Assembly: GCF_027922005.1 (NCBI RefSeq)
Contig: NZ_BSEV01000036.1
Coordinates: 1 to 64,000 of the forward strand
Direction: 5' to 3'
Source: Streptosporangium carneum
GTDB taxonomy: Bacteria > Actinomycetota > Actinomycetes > Streptosporangiales > Streptosporangiaceae
DNA length: 64,000 bases
Both the position numbers and the translations under genes were made by a program. The notes below the pieces were generated by a model. That model ran no database searches. It saw nothing but the letters and a program-made list of their open reading frames with translations, and was not told where the DNA came from. Below, piece after piece: positions 50,457 through 58,789 of this stretch (position 1 is the first letter of the stretch; every line of letters starts with the position of its first letter).

Positions 50457-51488
50457 TCAGTAGCCTCTCTCGCGGTCGAACAGGTTGCGCAGCGGGCGGC
50501 CGTCCAGCCAGCGCCGCAGGTTGTCGGTGAAAAGCTCGGTGATCGTCCCGTTCTCGCTGTCGACGGTCGAGGCCGAGTGCGGGGAGACGATGACGTTGTC
50601 CATTCCCCACAGCGGGGAGCCGGTCGGCAACGGCTCGGTCGAGAAGACGTCCAGGCAGGCCCCGCCGAGGTGGCGGGCAGCCAGCGCGTCGACCAGCGCG
50701 CCCTCGTCGACCACCTGGCCGCGCGCGATGTTGACCAGGACGGCTCCCGGGGCGAGCGCGGCGAGTTGCCCCGCGCCGATCAGCCCCTCGGTCTCGTCGG
50801 TGAGCGGACAGGCCAGAACCAGCGCGTCGGCTCCGGCCAGGGCGGCGTCGATCGCGGTGAACGGGTGCAGCTCGGTCAGGCCGGGGACGTCGTACGCTCT
50901 GCCTGGCCTGCCCACGCCGACGACCTCGACTCCGAGGGCCGAGAAGACCCGGACGACCTGTCGTCCGATGCCGCCGAGGCCGACCACGACCACCCGCCGT
51001 CCCGCGAGCCCCCGGGTGGTGTAGCGCTCCCAGTGACGGGCGGCCTGCCAGCGTCGCAGTTCGGGGAGGCCCTTGACGAAGTGCAGCACGCCGGTGAGCG
51101 CGAACTCCGCCAGGGGGACGGCGTGGACGCCGGCGGCGGTGGTGAGGACGAGGTCGCTGTCGGACAGGCGGGTCCTGCGGACGAACTGGCCGATCCCCGC
51201 GCTGGTGGCCTGCACCCAGCGCAGGTCCGGGCAGTTGACCGGCATGCCCGCCGGATCCCACCAGTCGAAGTCGAAGCTGACCTGCGCCCTGGCGAGCAGG
51301 TCGCGCCAGCGCTTGAGCTCGGGTTCCGGCAGCTCGGGCCGCACACCGGTGTGATCGGCGGGATAGCGCGGGCGCGGCAGCAGGTCCGGCTCGTAGAGCA
51401 CCTCCAGACGCCGGTCGGCGGCCTCGATGGCCTCCACATGCTCGGGTTCCAACGGCGATGCCACCAGCACGCGGAGCTTGTCCGACAC
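50457..51488 (-). CDS. D-2-hydroxyacid dehydrogenase (NAD-dependent)
   Basis: A 343-residue dehydrogenase. The Rossmann motif is VGLGGIGRQ, and the catalytic set is Arg in NIARGQVVDE, Glu in STEPLP and His in SPHSAS. The substrate-side N-terminal domain carries an insert (DFDWWDPAGMPVNCPDLRWV), as in the hydroxypyruvate-reductase-like subgroup. GTG 51488 is chosen with GGAGG four bases upstream; GTG 51491 is too close. First gene behind the second operator. It would interconvert a 2-oxo acid and its D-hydroxy acid. Confidence 0.9.
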   Translation of the reverse strand: MSDKLRVLVASPLEPEHVEAIEAADRRLEVLYEPDLLPRPRYPADHTGVRPELPEPELKRWRDLLARAQVSFDFDWWDPAGMPVNCPDLRWVQATSAGIGQFVRRTRLSDSDLVLTTAAGVHAVPLAEFALTGVLHFVKGLPELRRWQAARHWERYTTRGLAGRRVVVVGLGGIGRQVVRVFSALGVEVVGVGRPGRAYDVPGLTELHPFTAIDAALAGADALVLACPLTDETEGLIGAGQLAALAPGAVLVNIARGQVVDEGALVDALAARHLGGACLDVFSTEPLPTGSPLWGMDNVIVSPHSASTVDSENGTITELFTDNLRRWLDGRPLRNLFDRERGY

Positions 51489-51500
51489 CACGCCTCCAAA

Positions 51501-51517
51501 TTGTCGATCGTCGACAA
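51501..51517. promoter_or_regulatory. Second copy of the 17-bp palindromic operator
   Basis: TTGTCGATCGTCGACAA again, 12 bases upstream of the dehydrogenase start and directly next to its Shine-Dalgarno sequence, so repressor binding would block initiation. Similarity to the 47079 site extends beyond the palindrome (26 of 28 bases from the first T), including the extra TCGAC half-site. Confidence 0.78.
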
Positions 51518-51685
51518 TCGACGATAGGGCGAGCCAGTGGCCCCCGCAAGACCTGCCGCCGACAAACAGACGATGGGGCGCCGGATTCACCGGACACGCC
51601 GCTCGGAGGCACGGCGACGGCCGTCGGCCGGGGCGTCACGGGGTGACGCGGAATTCGCTTTACCGGCGCGTTCCGGGCGACCACC

Positions 51686-52474
51686 ATGATCTCTATGATC
51701 ACAAAGCTGGTGGAGCACTACACCAAGGAGACCTCCGAGGACACCCGGCTGACCAGGTCGGCGCACGGAAGGCTGGAGTACCTGCGCACCCGGGAACTGC
51801 TGCGGCGGACGCTGATGCCGCCCCCGGCGCGAATCCTCGACGTGGGCGGCGCGACGGGAGCGCACGCGCGCTGGCTGGCCGCGGACGGATACGCCGTGCA
51901 CCTGGTGGATCCGGTGCCCGTCCACGTCGAGGCGGCGGCGGCCCTGCCGGGCGTCAGCGCGGAGGTGGGCGACGCCCGCGGACTGGGCGTCCCGGACCGG
52001 AGCGTGGACGCCGTCCTGCTGCTCGGCCCCCTCTACCACCTGACCGAACCGGAGGACCGCGCGAAGGCGCTCGCCGAAGCACGGCGGGTGCTGCGTCCGG
52101 GAGGCGTCGTGGCGGCCGCCGCCATCAGCCGCTACCTGTCGCTCCTGGAGACCGGCGCCACCGGGCGGCTCACCGCGGAGATGGCCTCCGCGGTGAAGCG
52201 CCTCATCGCCACCGGTGACTACGACGGGCACGTGGGCTTCGTGCCCGCCCACTTCCACACCGCCGAGGAACTGCGGGCCGAGGCGCTGAACGCGGGACTG
52301 AGGGACGTGGAGGTCTACGGGATCGAAGGACCGGCGTGGACCGCCCTGGACGCCGCGGGCCCCCAGGAGGCCGACCGGCTGATGGACGCGGCGCTGCGGT
52401 GCGCCCGCGCCGTCGAACAGGACCCCTTGATCGTCAACACCAGCGCCCACCTCCTGGCCGTCGCGCGGGCCTGA
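51686..52474 (+). CDS. Class I SAM-dependent methyltransferase
   Basis: A 262-residue methyltransferase: motif I LDVGGATGAHA, acidic VDPVPVHVEAA, motif II-like SVDAVLLLGPLYHL and motif III LRPGGVVAAAA. The C-terminal segment (GHVGFVPAHFHTAEELRAEA) is typical of actinobacterial small-molecule methyltransferases. Two ATGs (51686, 51695) are possible, neither with a strong Shine-Dalgarno sequence. It stands alone, divergent from the dehydrogenase operon. Confidence 0.88.
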   Translation: MISMITKLVEHYTKETSEDTRLTRSAHGRLEYLRTRELLRRTLMPPPARILDVGGATGAHARWLAADGYAVHLVDPVPVHVEAAAALPGVSAEVGDARGLGVPDRSVDAVLLLGPLYHLTEPEDRAKALAEARRVLRPGGVVAAAAISRYLSLLETGATGRLTAEMASAVKRLIATGDYDGHVGFVPAHFHTAEELRAEALNAGLRDVEVYGIEGPAWTALDAAGPQEADRLMDAALRCARAVEQDPLIVNTSAHLLAVARA

Positions 52475-52649
52475 AGCGTGTTTCCCGGGTCGGGGGCCGG
52501 ACTGTTGGGCGGTGTTGGCTCGCGCTGTGGGGGTCCGGCTCCCTCCGCGCGAACAAAGCGAACCCAACGAACCAAGCGCCCTCTCCACGCGACCAAGCGA
52601 ACAAATCGCCGCGTTCCGCGCATGTTCCGGCAGACGGCATGCTGGGGGC

Positions 52650-53123
52650 ATGAGCTATCGCGTGTGTCTGGTGTGTCTGGGAAACATCTGCCGCTCCCCC
52701 ATGGCCGAGGTCGTGCTGAGAAGCACCCTCGCCGACCACGGGCTCGGCGACCTCGTCTCGGTCGACAGCGCGGGCACGGGCGGCTGGCACCAGGGCCACC
52801 CGATGGACGACCGGGCGGCGGCGACGCTGGCCGAGCACGGTTACGACGGTTCCCTGCACCGGGCCAGGCAGTTCCTGGCGCCCTGGTTCGGCGAGATCGA
52901 CCTGGTGCTGGCGATGGACAACGACAACCTGCGGGCCCTGCGCCGTCTAGCCCCACCGGGGGCAGACGTACGGCTGTTGCGCTCCTTCGACCCGGCGGCG
53001 CCGGAGGGCGCCGAGGTGCCCGACCCCTACTACGACGGCCGTGAGAGCTTCACCGAGGTGCTGGAGATGGTGAAGGCCGCCTCCGAGGGCCTCGCCAAGC
53101 ACCTGGCGGCCGTCCTGCGCTGA
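52650..53123 (+). CDS. Low-molecular-weight protein tyrosine phosphatase
   Basis: A 157-residue phosphatase with the P-loop C9-LGNIC-R15-S and the general-acid Asp in VPDPYYDG near the C-terminus. Length and motifs match PtpA-type enzymes; the DPYY tyrosines could be targets of phosphorylation, as known for family members. ATG 52650 has TGGGGGC upstream. Substrates are unknown; no kinase gene is adjacent. Confidence 0.93.
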   Translation: MSYRVCLVCLGNICRSPMAEVVLRSTLADHGLGDLVSVDSAGTGGWHQGHPMDDRAAATLAEHGYDGSLHRARQFLAPWFGEIDLVLAMDNDNLRALRRLAPPGADVRLLRSFDPAAPEGAEVPDPYYDGRESFTEVLEMVKAASEGLAKHLAAVLR

Positions 53124-53340
53124 AAGAGCCCCGTCCCCGAACGAGACGCCCCTGGCCGGAGGCCGTGCCGGCGACGTCGGGCGTACGGGAGCCGACGTGC
53201 GTGGCGGGCTGTTCGCCGGTGAGCCGGAAACCGCCGCCGAGCGCGATGTCGAGATCGGGTCCTCCGCTCCGACCTCTCCGTGAGGCGCCCGAGGGGGGCG
53301 CCCCACGAGCGCCGGGCCACCGGCGCGGAGAGGATTCGTC

Positions 53341-53727
53341 ATGGGACGGCCAGTGGTGCACTTCGAGATCATCGGCAACGATCCGGCGGCGCTCCGCAGT
53401 TACTACGGAGACCTGTTCGACTGGGAGTTCCGCACGGGTGACGCGGTCACCGAAGCGGTCTCCCCGCCCGGGGCGTACGGATTCGTGGACGGAAGCACGA
53501 CGGGCGACGGGACCGGGATCAACGGCGGCGTCGGCGGCGGCGAGGGCTACGAGCGCCGTGTCCTGTTCTACGTGGACGTCCCCGATGTCGAGAGCGCGCT
53601 CCGCAGGGCGGAGAGCCTCGGCGGGACACGCAGGCTGGGCCCCGAACGGGCCCCCGGAGGGGACCTCGTGATCGGGCACTTCACCGACCCGGAGGGCAAT
53701 CTGATCGGCGTCGCCGGCCCCGCGTGA
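53341..53727 (+). CDS. VOC (glyoxalase/dioxygenase) family protein
   Basis: A 128-residue two-module VOC protein: VVHFEIIGNDPAALRSYYGD is the first betaalphabetabetabeta module and VLFYVDVPDVESALRRAESL starts the second, ending FTDPEGNLIGVAG. Candidate metal ligands are H7 and E near the C-terminus (PEGN). GAGAGGA precedes ATG 53341. The 217 bases before it (53124-53340) show no gene. Role cannot be assigned within the family. Confidence 0.88.
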   Translation: MGRPVVHFEIIGNDPAALRSYYGDLFDWEFRTGDAVTEAVSPPGAYGFVDGSTTGDGTGINGGVGGGEGYERRVLFYVDVPDVESALRRAESLGGTRRLGPERAPGGDLVIGHFTDPEGNLIGVAGPA

Positions 53728-53815
53728 CCGGCCGTGCGGCGCCGCGCGGCTGGCGGCGCCGCACAGAGCAGAACGCCCAGAGCAGTGTGTCCACCGCCAA
53801 CCGGAAGAAGCCGCG

Positions 53816-54211
53816 ATGAGATATCTGATCCTGATCTACAGCAATCCGGAGAACTGGGAGCACCCGATGTTCTCGCGGAGGCCGGAGTTCCTGTCGCTGC
53901 CCGAGAAGGAACGCGACGAGCTGACCAGGCAGGCCGAGGCTCTGCGCGGGGAGATCGTCGAGTCCGGGGAGCTGGTGGCCGGCATGGCGCTGGCCGACCC
54001 GGCGAACACCAGGACCGTGCGGGTGCGCGGCGGCGTCCCGGTGACCACGGACGGGCCCTACCTCGAGGCCAAGGAGCACCTGGCGGGGTGTTTCCTGGTC
54101 GACTGCGACAGCCGGGAACGGGCGGCTGAGATCGCGACGCGATTCCCCGACGCCCGGTTCACCGCCGTGGAGGTGCGCCCGGTCGCGGCCGTGTCCGGCC
54201 AAGAGGTGTGA
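53816..54211 (+). CDS. YciI-like (YCII-related) small protein
   Basis: A 131-residue protein starting MRYLILIYSNPENWE, with VTTDGPYLEAKEHLAGCFLV and CDSRERAAEIATRFPDARFT: the ferredoxin-like YCII fold of the DGPF type (DGPY here), often encoded beside ECF sigma factors. None is seen nearby. GGAAGAAG precedes ATG 53816. It lies 89 bases after the VOC gene and may share its transcript. Enzymatic role unknown. Confidence 0.87.
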   Translation: MRYLILIYSNPENWEHPMFSRRPEFLSLPEKERDELTRQAEALRGEIVESGELVAGMALADPANTRTVRVRGGVPVTTDGPYLEAKEHLAGCFLVDCDSRERAAEIATRFPDARFTAVEVRPVAAVSGQEV

Positions 54212-54353
54212 ACACCCGGGTGACGGCGAAGGACCGCGACGGCGATCCGCGCCACTGCCTTCACCGTCACCCGCCGGTTCCGTTCCCGGGTCCGCCCGGC
54301 ACCTCGGGGAGTCGGCGCGGACCTTCCCCGGCTCAACGGAAGGCCCCTTGTCA

Positions 54354-54692
54354 AGAACCAGAACCCTGAGGCGGGCGGCGGCCGCGGCCCGCTTTCAGGC
54401 CGCCTGCCGCCACTGGGGTGTGGTGCGGTCGATGGACCGGGCGGGTTGTGCGCTGGACAATGCTGCGGCTGAGTCGTTCAATTTCACCCTCAAGGTCGGG
54501 TTCGCCTACCGGCATCGTTTCGCCACCTGCACCGAGGCCCGGTTGAGGATCGCGACCTGGATCACCGGTTTCTACAACACCCGCCGTCGGCACAGCGCCG
54601 CCGACGAGTCACCACCGATCGTCTACGGACAGCAGATCACGGCCGCCCGAGCGGCCACCACAGCGAGGCGTCGGCAGCTCATGGCTGCATAG
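54354..54692 (+). pseudogene. IS3-family transposase C-terminal fragment
   Basis: The frame encodes GVVRSMDRAGCALDNAAAES, then FNFTLKVGF and ITGFYNTRRRHSAAD: the last third of the rve integrase domain of an IS3-type transposase, including the final catalytic Glu (AAESF). The upstream catalytic Asp residues and the helix-turn-helix ORF are missing, and the sequence before ~54354 is unrelated. A dead insertion-sequence relic. No matching inverted repeats are evident in the flanks. Confidence 0.8.
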
Positions 54693-54783
54693 AAGGTCTC
54701 CACGGTTTCAGGGGGTTGCCGGCCGACGAAGGTGCCCCGAATCAGGCGAACCGTTCGGGGCCCTCATCCGGAGAGCCTGATGA

Positions 54784-55575
54784 TCAAGACAAGATCTCTG
54801 CTCGCAGAACCTCGTCACGCAGGGCGCGATGGATCTCGGCGGTGTCGGCGTTGTAGCTTGTCTGCCGTCGAAGCTCCTTGCGTACGGCGTCGACCACCAC
54901 TTCGGACAGCAGGACCTGCGCCAACGACTTCGCAGACGTCGCGGCACAGGCCTTCCACAGGTCGTCCATCAGGCGTCGCTTGACCGCCTCCTTCGTCAGG
55001 TAGAAAAGACTGTCGACCTTGGCCGCCAGACCGGCGTCCCCGAGAAGGTCGACCTCGAAGGCGAGGTCGATGACCACGGGAAGGCCGGCGGTCATGTGGT
55101 AGGCCTGCCACACCTGCCCGTTGGTCAGGATCATCCACTCGACGCCCTCGTTGACGGCGTACATCTGCACCTGGCGCAGGTGCTTGGTGTTGAGCTTCTG
55201 GCTGCACCGCTTCACCTCGATGAAGGCGACCAGCTGCTTGTCGATGCGGATGCCGTAGTCGGCGAACTCACCCTTGACCTGGTACTCCGTGGTGAGGTCC
55301 TCGTACTTGTCGTATCCCAGGCCCTCACACAGGAAATCCGTGATCAGAAGCCGCGTGTCTCCTTCGTTCGCGTCGCGGGCCACGAGATCGGCCAGCGGCC
55401 TGGAAAAGCGACGCACAGCCGCTCGAACCCGGTCCCGCGCATCCGTCTCCCACTTCGGAGCCACTCGCGCGGCCGGAGGTTTCTTACCACCTGAGCTGTC
55501 GGTCCTTTTCGTGGCGCTGGAAGGGTCAAGGGCCTGCCCTTCACCGACGATCACCTGTGCCGACTGCTCGCTCAT
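54784..55575 (-). CDS. Restriction-type PD-(D/E)XK nuclease domain protein
   Basis: A 263-residue protein with a type I restriction HsdR N-terminal-like nuclease core: LLITDFLCEGLGYDKYEDLT, the D in EFADYGIRIDKQLVAF and the ExK pair in FIEVKRCSQKL, then QVQMYAVNEGVEWMILTNGQ, VWQAYHM. No helicase, methylase or specificity gene adjoins it, so it is an orphan nuclease-fold protein; in this family many are of unknown role. ATG 55575 has GGTGGAAG upstream. Flanked by a transposase relic and an AT-richer gap, suggesting acquisition. Confidence 0.82.
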   Translation of the reverse strand: MSEQSAQVIVGEGQALDPSSATKRTDSSGGKKPPAARVAPKWETDARDRVRAAVRRFSRPLADLVARDANEGDTRLLITDFLCEGLGYDKYEDLTTEYQVKGEFADYGIRIDKQLVAFIEVKRCSQKLNTKHLRQVQMYAVNEGVEWMILTNGQVWQAYHMTAGLPVVIDLAFEVDLLGDAGLAAKVDSLFYLTKEAVKRRLMDDLWKACAATSAKSLAQVLLSEVVVDAVRKELRRQTSYNADTAEIHRALRDEVLRAEILS

Positions 55576-55605
55576 GGCTTCCACCTGCGGGTCTAGTAGG
55601 GACAA

Positions 55606-56039
55606 GGCAGGTTATGCACTTCACGGAGATCAACTCATCATGCAATTTTCAATCGATACACAAACGACTCCTAGGGATGCCTAGAAAACACTCCAAACAC
55701 ACAGACTTCCCGAAACTACCAAAATGGTCACAGCAATCCAGATGGGCATTGAACGTAAACAAAAACACTAACTCGTCTACGACCTCGACACCCAGCACCT
55801 GGTTCTCCAGACCAGGCAGCGCCGTAAGAGCGTCACCGGAGTCGTCGCCGCACTCAGCGGATATCAACCTGCCCACAGCTCGATCAGGGGATCCACGCGC
55901 CGTGATCCGGCCTGCGCATCGTCCCCGGGTAGTCGGCGCCTGCAGCAGGGTCAGGTGCTAACGAATAGATCAAGCCGGCCCAGGAACCCGTGACCCCGAT
56001 GGAACATGGCATTCCAAAGTGGATCAAGAAGGAGTTGGC
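55606..56039. other. AT-richer gap, probable decayed sequence
   Basis: About 430 bases; 55,610-55,800 is close to half A+T, unlike the rest of the window. On the plus strand a frame from 55726 has coding-like content (MVTAIQMGIERKQKH, then after a TAA LVYDLDTQHLVLQTRQRRKS), which looks like a gene broken by an internal stop. No intact gene is supported. Confidence 0.4.
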
Positions 56040-56522
56040 ATGGGCTGGTTCAGCAGGCGCAAGGCCACACCGGCGACGCCGCAGCAGTCGCGGCCGCAGC
56101 GTATGTCAGATCGAGAACTGACGGCTCACTCGGACAAGCTCGAAAAGAGCATCCACGTCAGAGAAGCCGCCGAACGTGCCGGCCAGGTGGACGGCCGTCG
56201 CCTCACCGACTGGATTCCCGTCCTCGACCAGCTTCGAGCTCAGAAGCGAGAAGACGAGATCCTCGTCCTCCTTGAGCGGTTGTTTCCGGCCAACGAGGCA
56301 CACGCAAGGATCATGAGGGATTCTCCCCTCGCCTCGGACAACGACGTCACCCCCCTGGTTACCTTCTATGAGCGGGCCGCCATCATCCATCGGCGTAGGA
56401 GGGACTACACCGCCGAGATAGCGGTCATCGAGCGCTATCTGTCCCACTGTCTGCCCGGCAAGGCGTACCCGAAGATGGTCGAGCGCCTCGACAAGGCCCG
56501 AAAACTGCAGGCCGGAGCCTGA
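56040..56522 (+). CDS. Hypothetical helical protein (160 aa)
   Basis: ATG 56040 follows AAGGAGTTGGC, a strong Shine-Dalgarno sequence. The product starts MGWFSRRKATPATPQQSRPQ, then is helix-rich and charged (LTDWIPVLDQLRAQKREDEI, LVLLERLFPANEAHARIM, FYERAAIIHRRRRDYTAEIA). The repeated helix pairs resemble a short tetratricopeptide-like repeat, so a protein-interaction role is possible. No family recognised, no membrane segment or signal peptide. Confidence 0.65.
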   Translation: MGWFSRRKATPATPQQSRPQRMSDRELTAHSDKLEKSIHVREAAERAGQVDGRRLTDWIPVLDQLRAQKREDEILVLLERLFPANEAHARIMRDSPLASDNDVTPLVTFYERAAIIHRRRRDYTAEIAVIERYLSHCLPGKAYPKMVERLDKARKLQAGA

Positions 56523-56764
56523 CACTCCCGGGTCCACCGGCTTTCGGTCCGGCGAATCCCGCCGGCAGCAGCCTCCGCGCCTCGCCTCACATGGATTCAC
56601 AGCGGCGAACGCCAGGAGGACGCCTTCTCCTCTCCGGGACGCATGTCACCGGCTCACCGCTTTCCAGTGCCAAGGACGGGGGTGGCATCCGGTCTCGCCA
56701 TGGACGTCTCGCCCTTCCTGACCGGGCGACAGTGTGCGTCGGCGAGCCTTGGGCGGGGCGTCCG

Positions 56765-57115
56765 CTACCGGTCGTGCTGGGACGAACGGCCGAGGGCGAC
56801 GGTGAGAAGCACCACGGAGGCCTCGACCGCCTCAAGATCGTGCCGGGCCTCCGGCACGATCAGCAGGTCCCCGGCCGAGCCGTCCCACGAGTCGTCGCCC
56901 GCGCTCAGCCGGACCCGTCCGCGCAGGACGTGCACGGTGGCCTCACCGGGACTCTCATGCTCGCCGAGCCGTTGTCCGGCATCGAGCGCGATCAGCGTCT
57001 GGCGGAGCGCGTGTTCGTGCCCGCCGTACACGGTGTGCGCGCTACGTCCGCTCGACGCGGTGCGTGCGAGTTCGAGTTGCTGGGAGGCCAGCGCTTCCAG
57101 TGACACCTTGTTCAT
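56765..57115 (-). CDS. Cupin-domain protein
   Basis: A 116-residue single-domain cupin: GEHESPGEATVHVLRGRVRL is the first cupin motif (with His and Glu ligands) and GSAGDLLIVPEARHDLEAV carries the second-motif His. This form is common in actinobacteria as a stand-alone cupin near stress genes, with no fixed function. The ATG at 57115 is followed by NKVSLEALASQQLELAR. Isolated, convergent with the preceding gene. Confidence 0.85.
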   Translation of the reverse strand: MNKVSLEALASQQLELARTASSGRSAHTVYGGHEHALRQTLIALDAGQRLGEHESPGEATVHVLRGRVRLSAGDDSWDGSAGDLLIVPEARHDLEAVEASVVLLTVALGRSSQHDR

Positions 57116-57560
57116 CGTGCTCCCTTCGGACGGCGGAATGGGACGACGGAGGTCCGGTCACCGTGGTGGGCCGGGGTCCGTCCGGTCGGCAGGATAGCCT
57201 CCGACGTGGTCCGGGCCGCGATCGGCGAGGCCCCACGCAAACGGTATTCCCCGGTCGCGGACCGGTTCAGCCGCTCCTTGAGACGGGTCCCGTGCGGGGG
57301 CGGGCCGCCTCCGGGGGCGAGGGCGCGCTCGACCCGCTCCGCGCCGAAGCGACGCTCGACGCCCCATGACCGTCCGCCTCGCCCTGCGGCACACGCCGGC
57401 GTTCGCTTCCTGACGGGTTCCCGGGGCGTCGCGGCGCGGTCTTCGGGCGCGGGGCGGCGTGGTCGAGGGCACGGGAGTCAGGGGCCCGGGTAGGAAACGT
57501 CCCGGTAACGGAGCCAACCAAGCTCTTGACCGGTTCGTGAGGGACTCTTAGGGCTCCCTC
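57116..57560. other. 445-base intergenic gap
   Basis: Between the cupin gene (start 57115, minus strand) and the operator of the next operon (plus strand). The open frames here are Arg/Pro-rich with no family likeness or Shine-Dalgarno sequence. It should hold both promoters; I see no clear hairpin or repeat. Confidence 0.4.
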
Positions 57561-57585
57561 CATATTCTATAGAATCCAGAATATG
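57561..57585. promoter_or_regulatory. Palindromic operator before the sugar-acid operon
   Basis: CATATTCT (57561-57568) and AGAATATG (57578-57585) are perfect 8-bp arms around a 9-base spacer. Nested within is the perfect 12-bp palindrome ATTCTATAGAAT. The site ends immediately before the GGAGGA Shine-Dalgarno sequence of the first gene (ATG 57596), so bound repressor would block translation and transcription. The GntR regulator at 63109 in the same operon is the likely ligand; inferred. Confidence 0.7.
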
Positions 57586-57595
57586 GAGGAACCGG

Positions 57596-58726
57596 ATGAG
57601 CACATCGGCACGGGCAGCGGTCGTCGTGGACGCCGCGGGTGCGGTGGAGATCCGGTCCTACGACGTTCCGGACCCGGGGCCGGGCGAGTTCGTCCTGAAG
57701 CTGGAGCTGTGCGGCGTCTGCGGCACCGACGCGCACATCTACCAGGGCCGTCTGGCCAGCATCGCCTTCCCCGCGCTGCTGGGACATGAGATCGTCGGCA
57801 CCCTGGCCGCCCTCGGCGAGGGTGTGACCGCCGACCACGCGGGGCGTCCCGTGTCCGTCGGGGACCGCGTCGGCGTCTTCCCCGCGTTGAGCTGCGGACG
57901 CTGCTACCAGTGCCAGGTGCGCCACCGTCCGGGCAACTGCCCGCGGCGGAGTCCCTCCTACGGGTTCAAGTCCCCGGTGACGGACCCGCCGCACCTCACC
58001 GGAGGCTTCGCCGAGTACCTGCACGCCTCGAAGCCGGGCACGGTGTTCTACCGCACCGACCTGCCCGCAGAGACGGCCGTCCTGCAGGAGCCCATGTCGG
58101 TGGCGCTGCACGGCGTCGAACGCGGCTCGGTCGGCGTCGGCTCGACCGTGCTCGTGCAGGGGGTCGGCGCGATCGGGCTGATGGCCGTGGTCGCGGCCCG
58201 CGCCGCGGGGGCGCACCGGGTGGTCGCGGTGGGAGCCCCCGACGCGCGCCTCGAACTCGCGGCGGCGCTCGGCGCGGACGCCACGGTGAGCATCCAGGAG
58301 CTGACCGACGTGGCCGAACGGCGCCGCGCGATCTTCGACGCCCTCGGCGCGCCGGGAGCCGACTGCGTGGTCGGCGCCAGCGGCTCGCCGCACGCCTTCA
58401 TGGAGGCCGTCGGCCTGGTCGCGGACGGCGGCGTGCTCGCCGAGCTGGGCAACTTCACCGACCGGGGGACGGTGCCCTTCAACCCCTTCAGCGATCTGCT
58501 GAAGCGTGACATCACCATCGCCGGCGTCTACGGCGCCGGCCCCGACATGCTGCGCCGCTACCACCAGGCGCTGCTCATCCTGGAGCGCGGCGGCTGGCCG
58601 TACGACCGTGTGGTCAGCCACCGGGTGCCGCTCGAGCGGGTGGGCGAGGCCCTCACCGCTCTCGGCTCCGGCTCGCCCCTCGACGGCCGGGACATCGTCA
58701 AACTCGCGATCGACCCGGCCGCCTGA
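57596..58726 (+). CDS. Zinc-dependent alcohol dehydrogenase (MDR family)
   Basis: A 376-residue medium-chain dehydrogenase. Catalytic zinc ligands: C42 (CGVCGTD) and the GHE histidine-glutamate (LLGHEIVGT). The structural zinc lobe is intact with four cysteines (SCGRCYQCQVRHRPGNC). The Rossmann motif is VQGVGAIGLMAV. First gene of the operon, with GGAGGA before ATG 57596. It should oxidise a sugar alcohol, aldose or similar polyol imported by the following ABC genes. Confidence 0.92.
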   Translation: MSTSARAAVVVDAAGAVEIRSYDVPDPGPGEFVLKLELCGVCGTDAHIYQGRLASIAFPALLGHEIVGTLAALGEGVTADHAGRPVSVGDRVGVFPALSCGRCYQCQVRHRPGNCPRRSPSYGFKSPVTDPPHLTGGFAEYLHASKPGTVFYRTDLPAETAVLQEPMSVALHGVERGSVGVGSTVLVQGVGAIGLMAVVAARAAGAHRVVAVGAPDARLELAAALGADATVSIQELTDVAERRRAIFDALGAPGADCVVGASGSPHAFMEAVGLVADGGVLAELGNFTDRGTVPFNPFSDLLKRDITIAGVYGAGPDMLRRYHQALLILERGGWPYDRVVSHRVPLERVGEALTALGSGSPLDGRDIVKLAIDPAA

Positions 58727-58789
58727 GCCGAACCCCGTTTTCCTCCCCCTGATCCACCCCTTGATCCACCCCTGAGAGGAGAATCCGCC

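Noticed and set aside
55649-55876. 75-codon minus-strand ORF in the AT-richer patch
   Set aside because: No Shine-Dalgarno sequence and no recognisable family; the opposite strand has equally coding-like broken sequence. Left as uncertain decayed DNA.
57206-57493. ORFs in the 57.1-57.6 kb gap
   Set aside because: Arg/Pro/Gly-rich on both strands with no ribosome site; likely non-coding promoter region.
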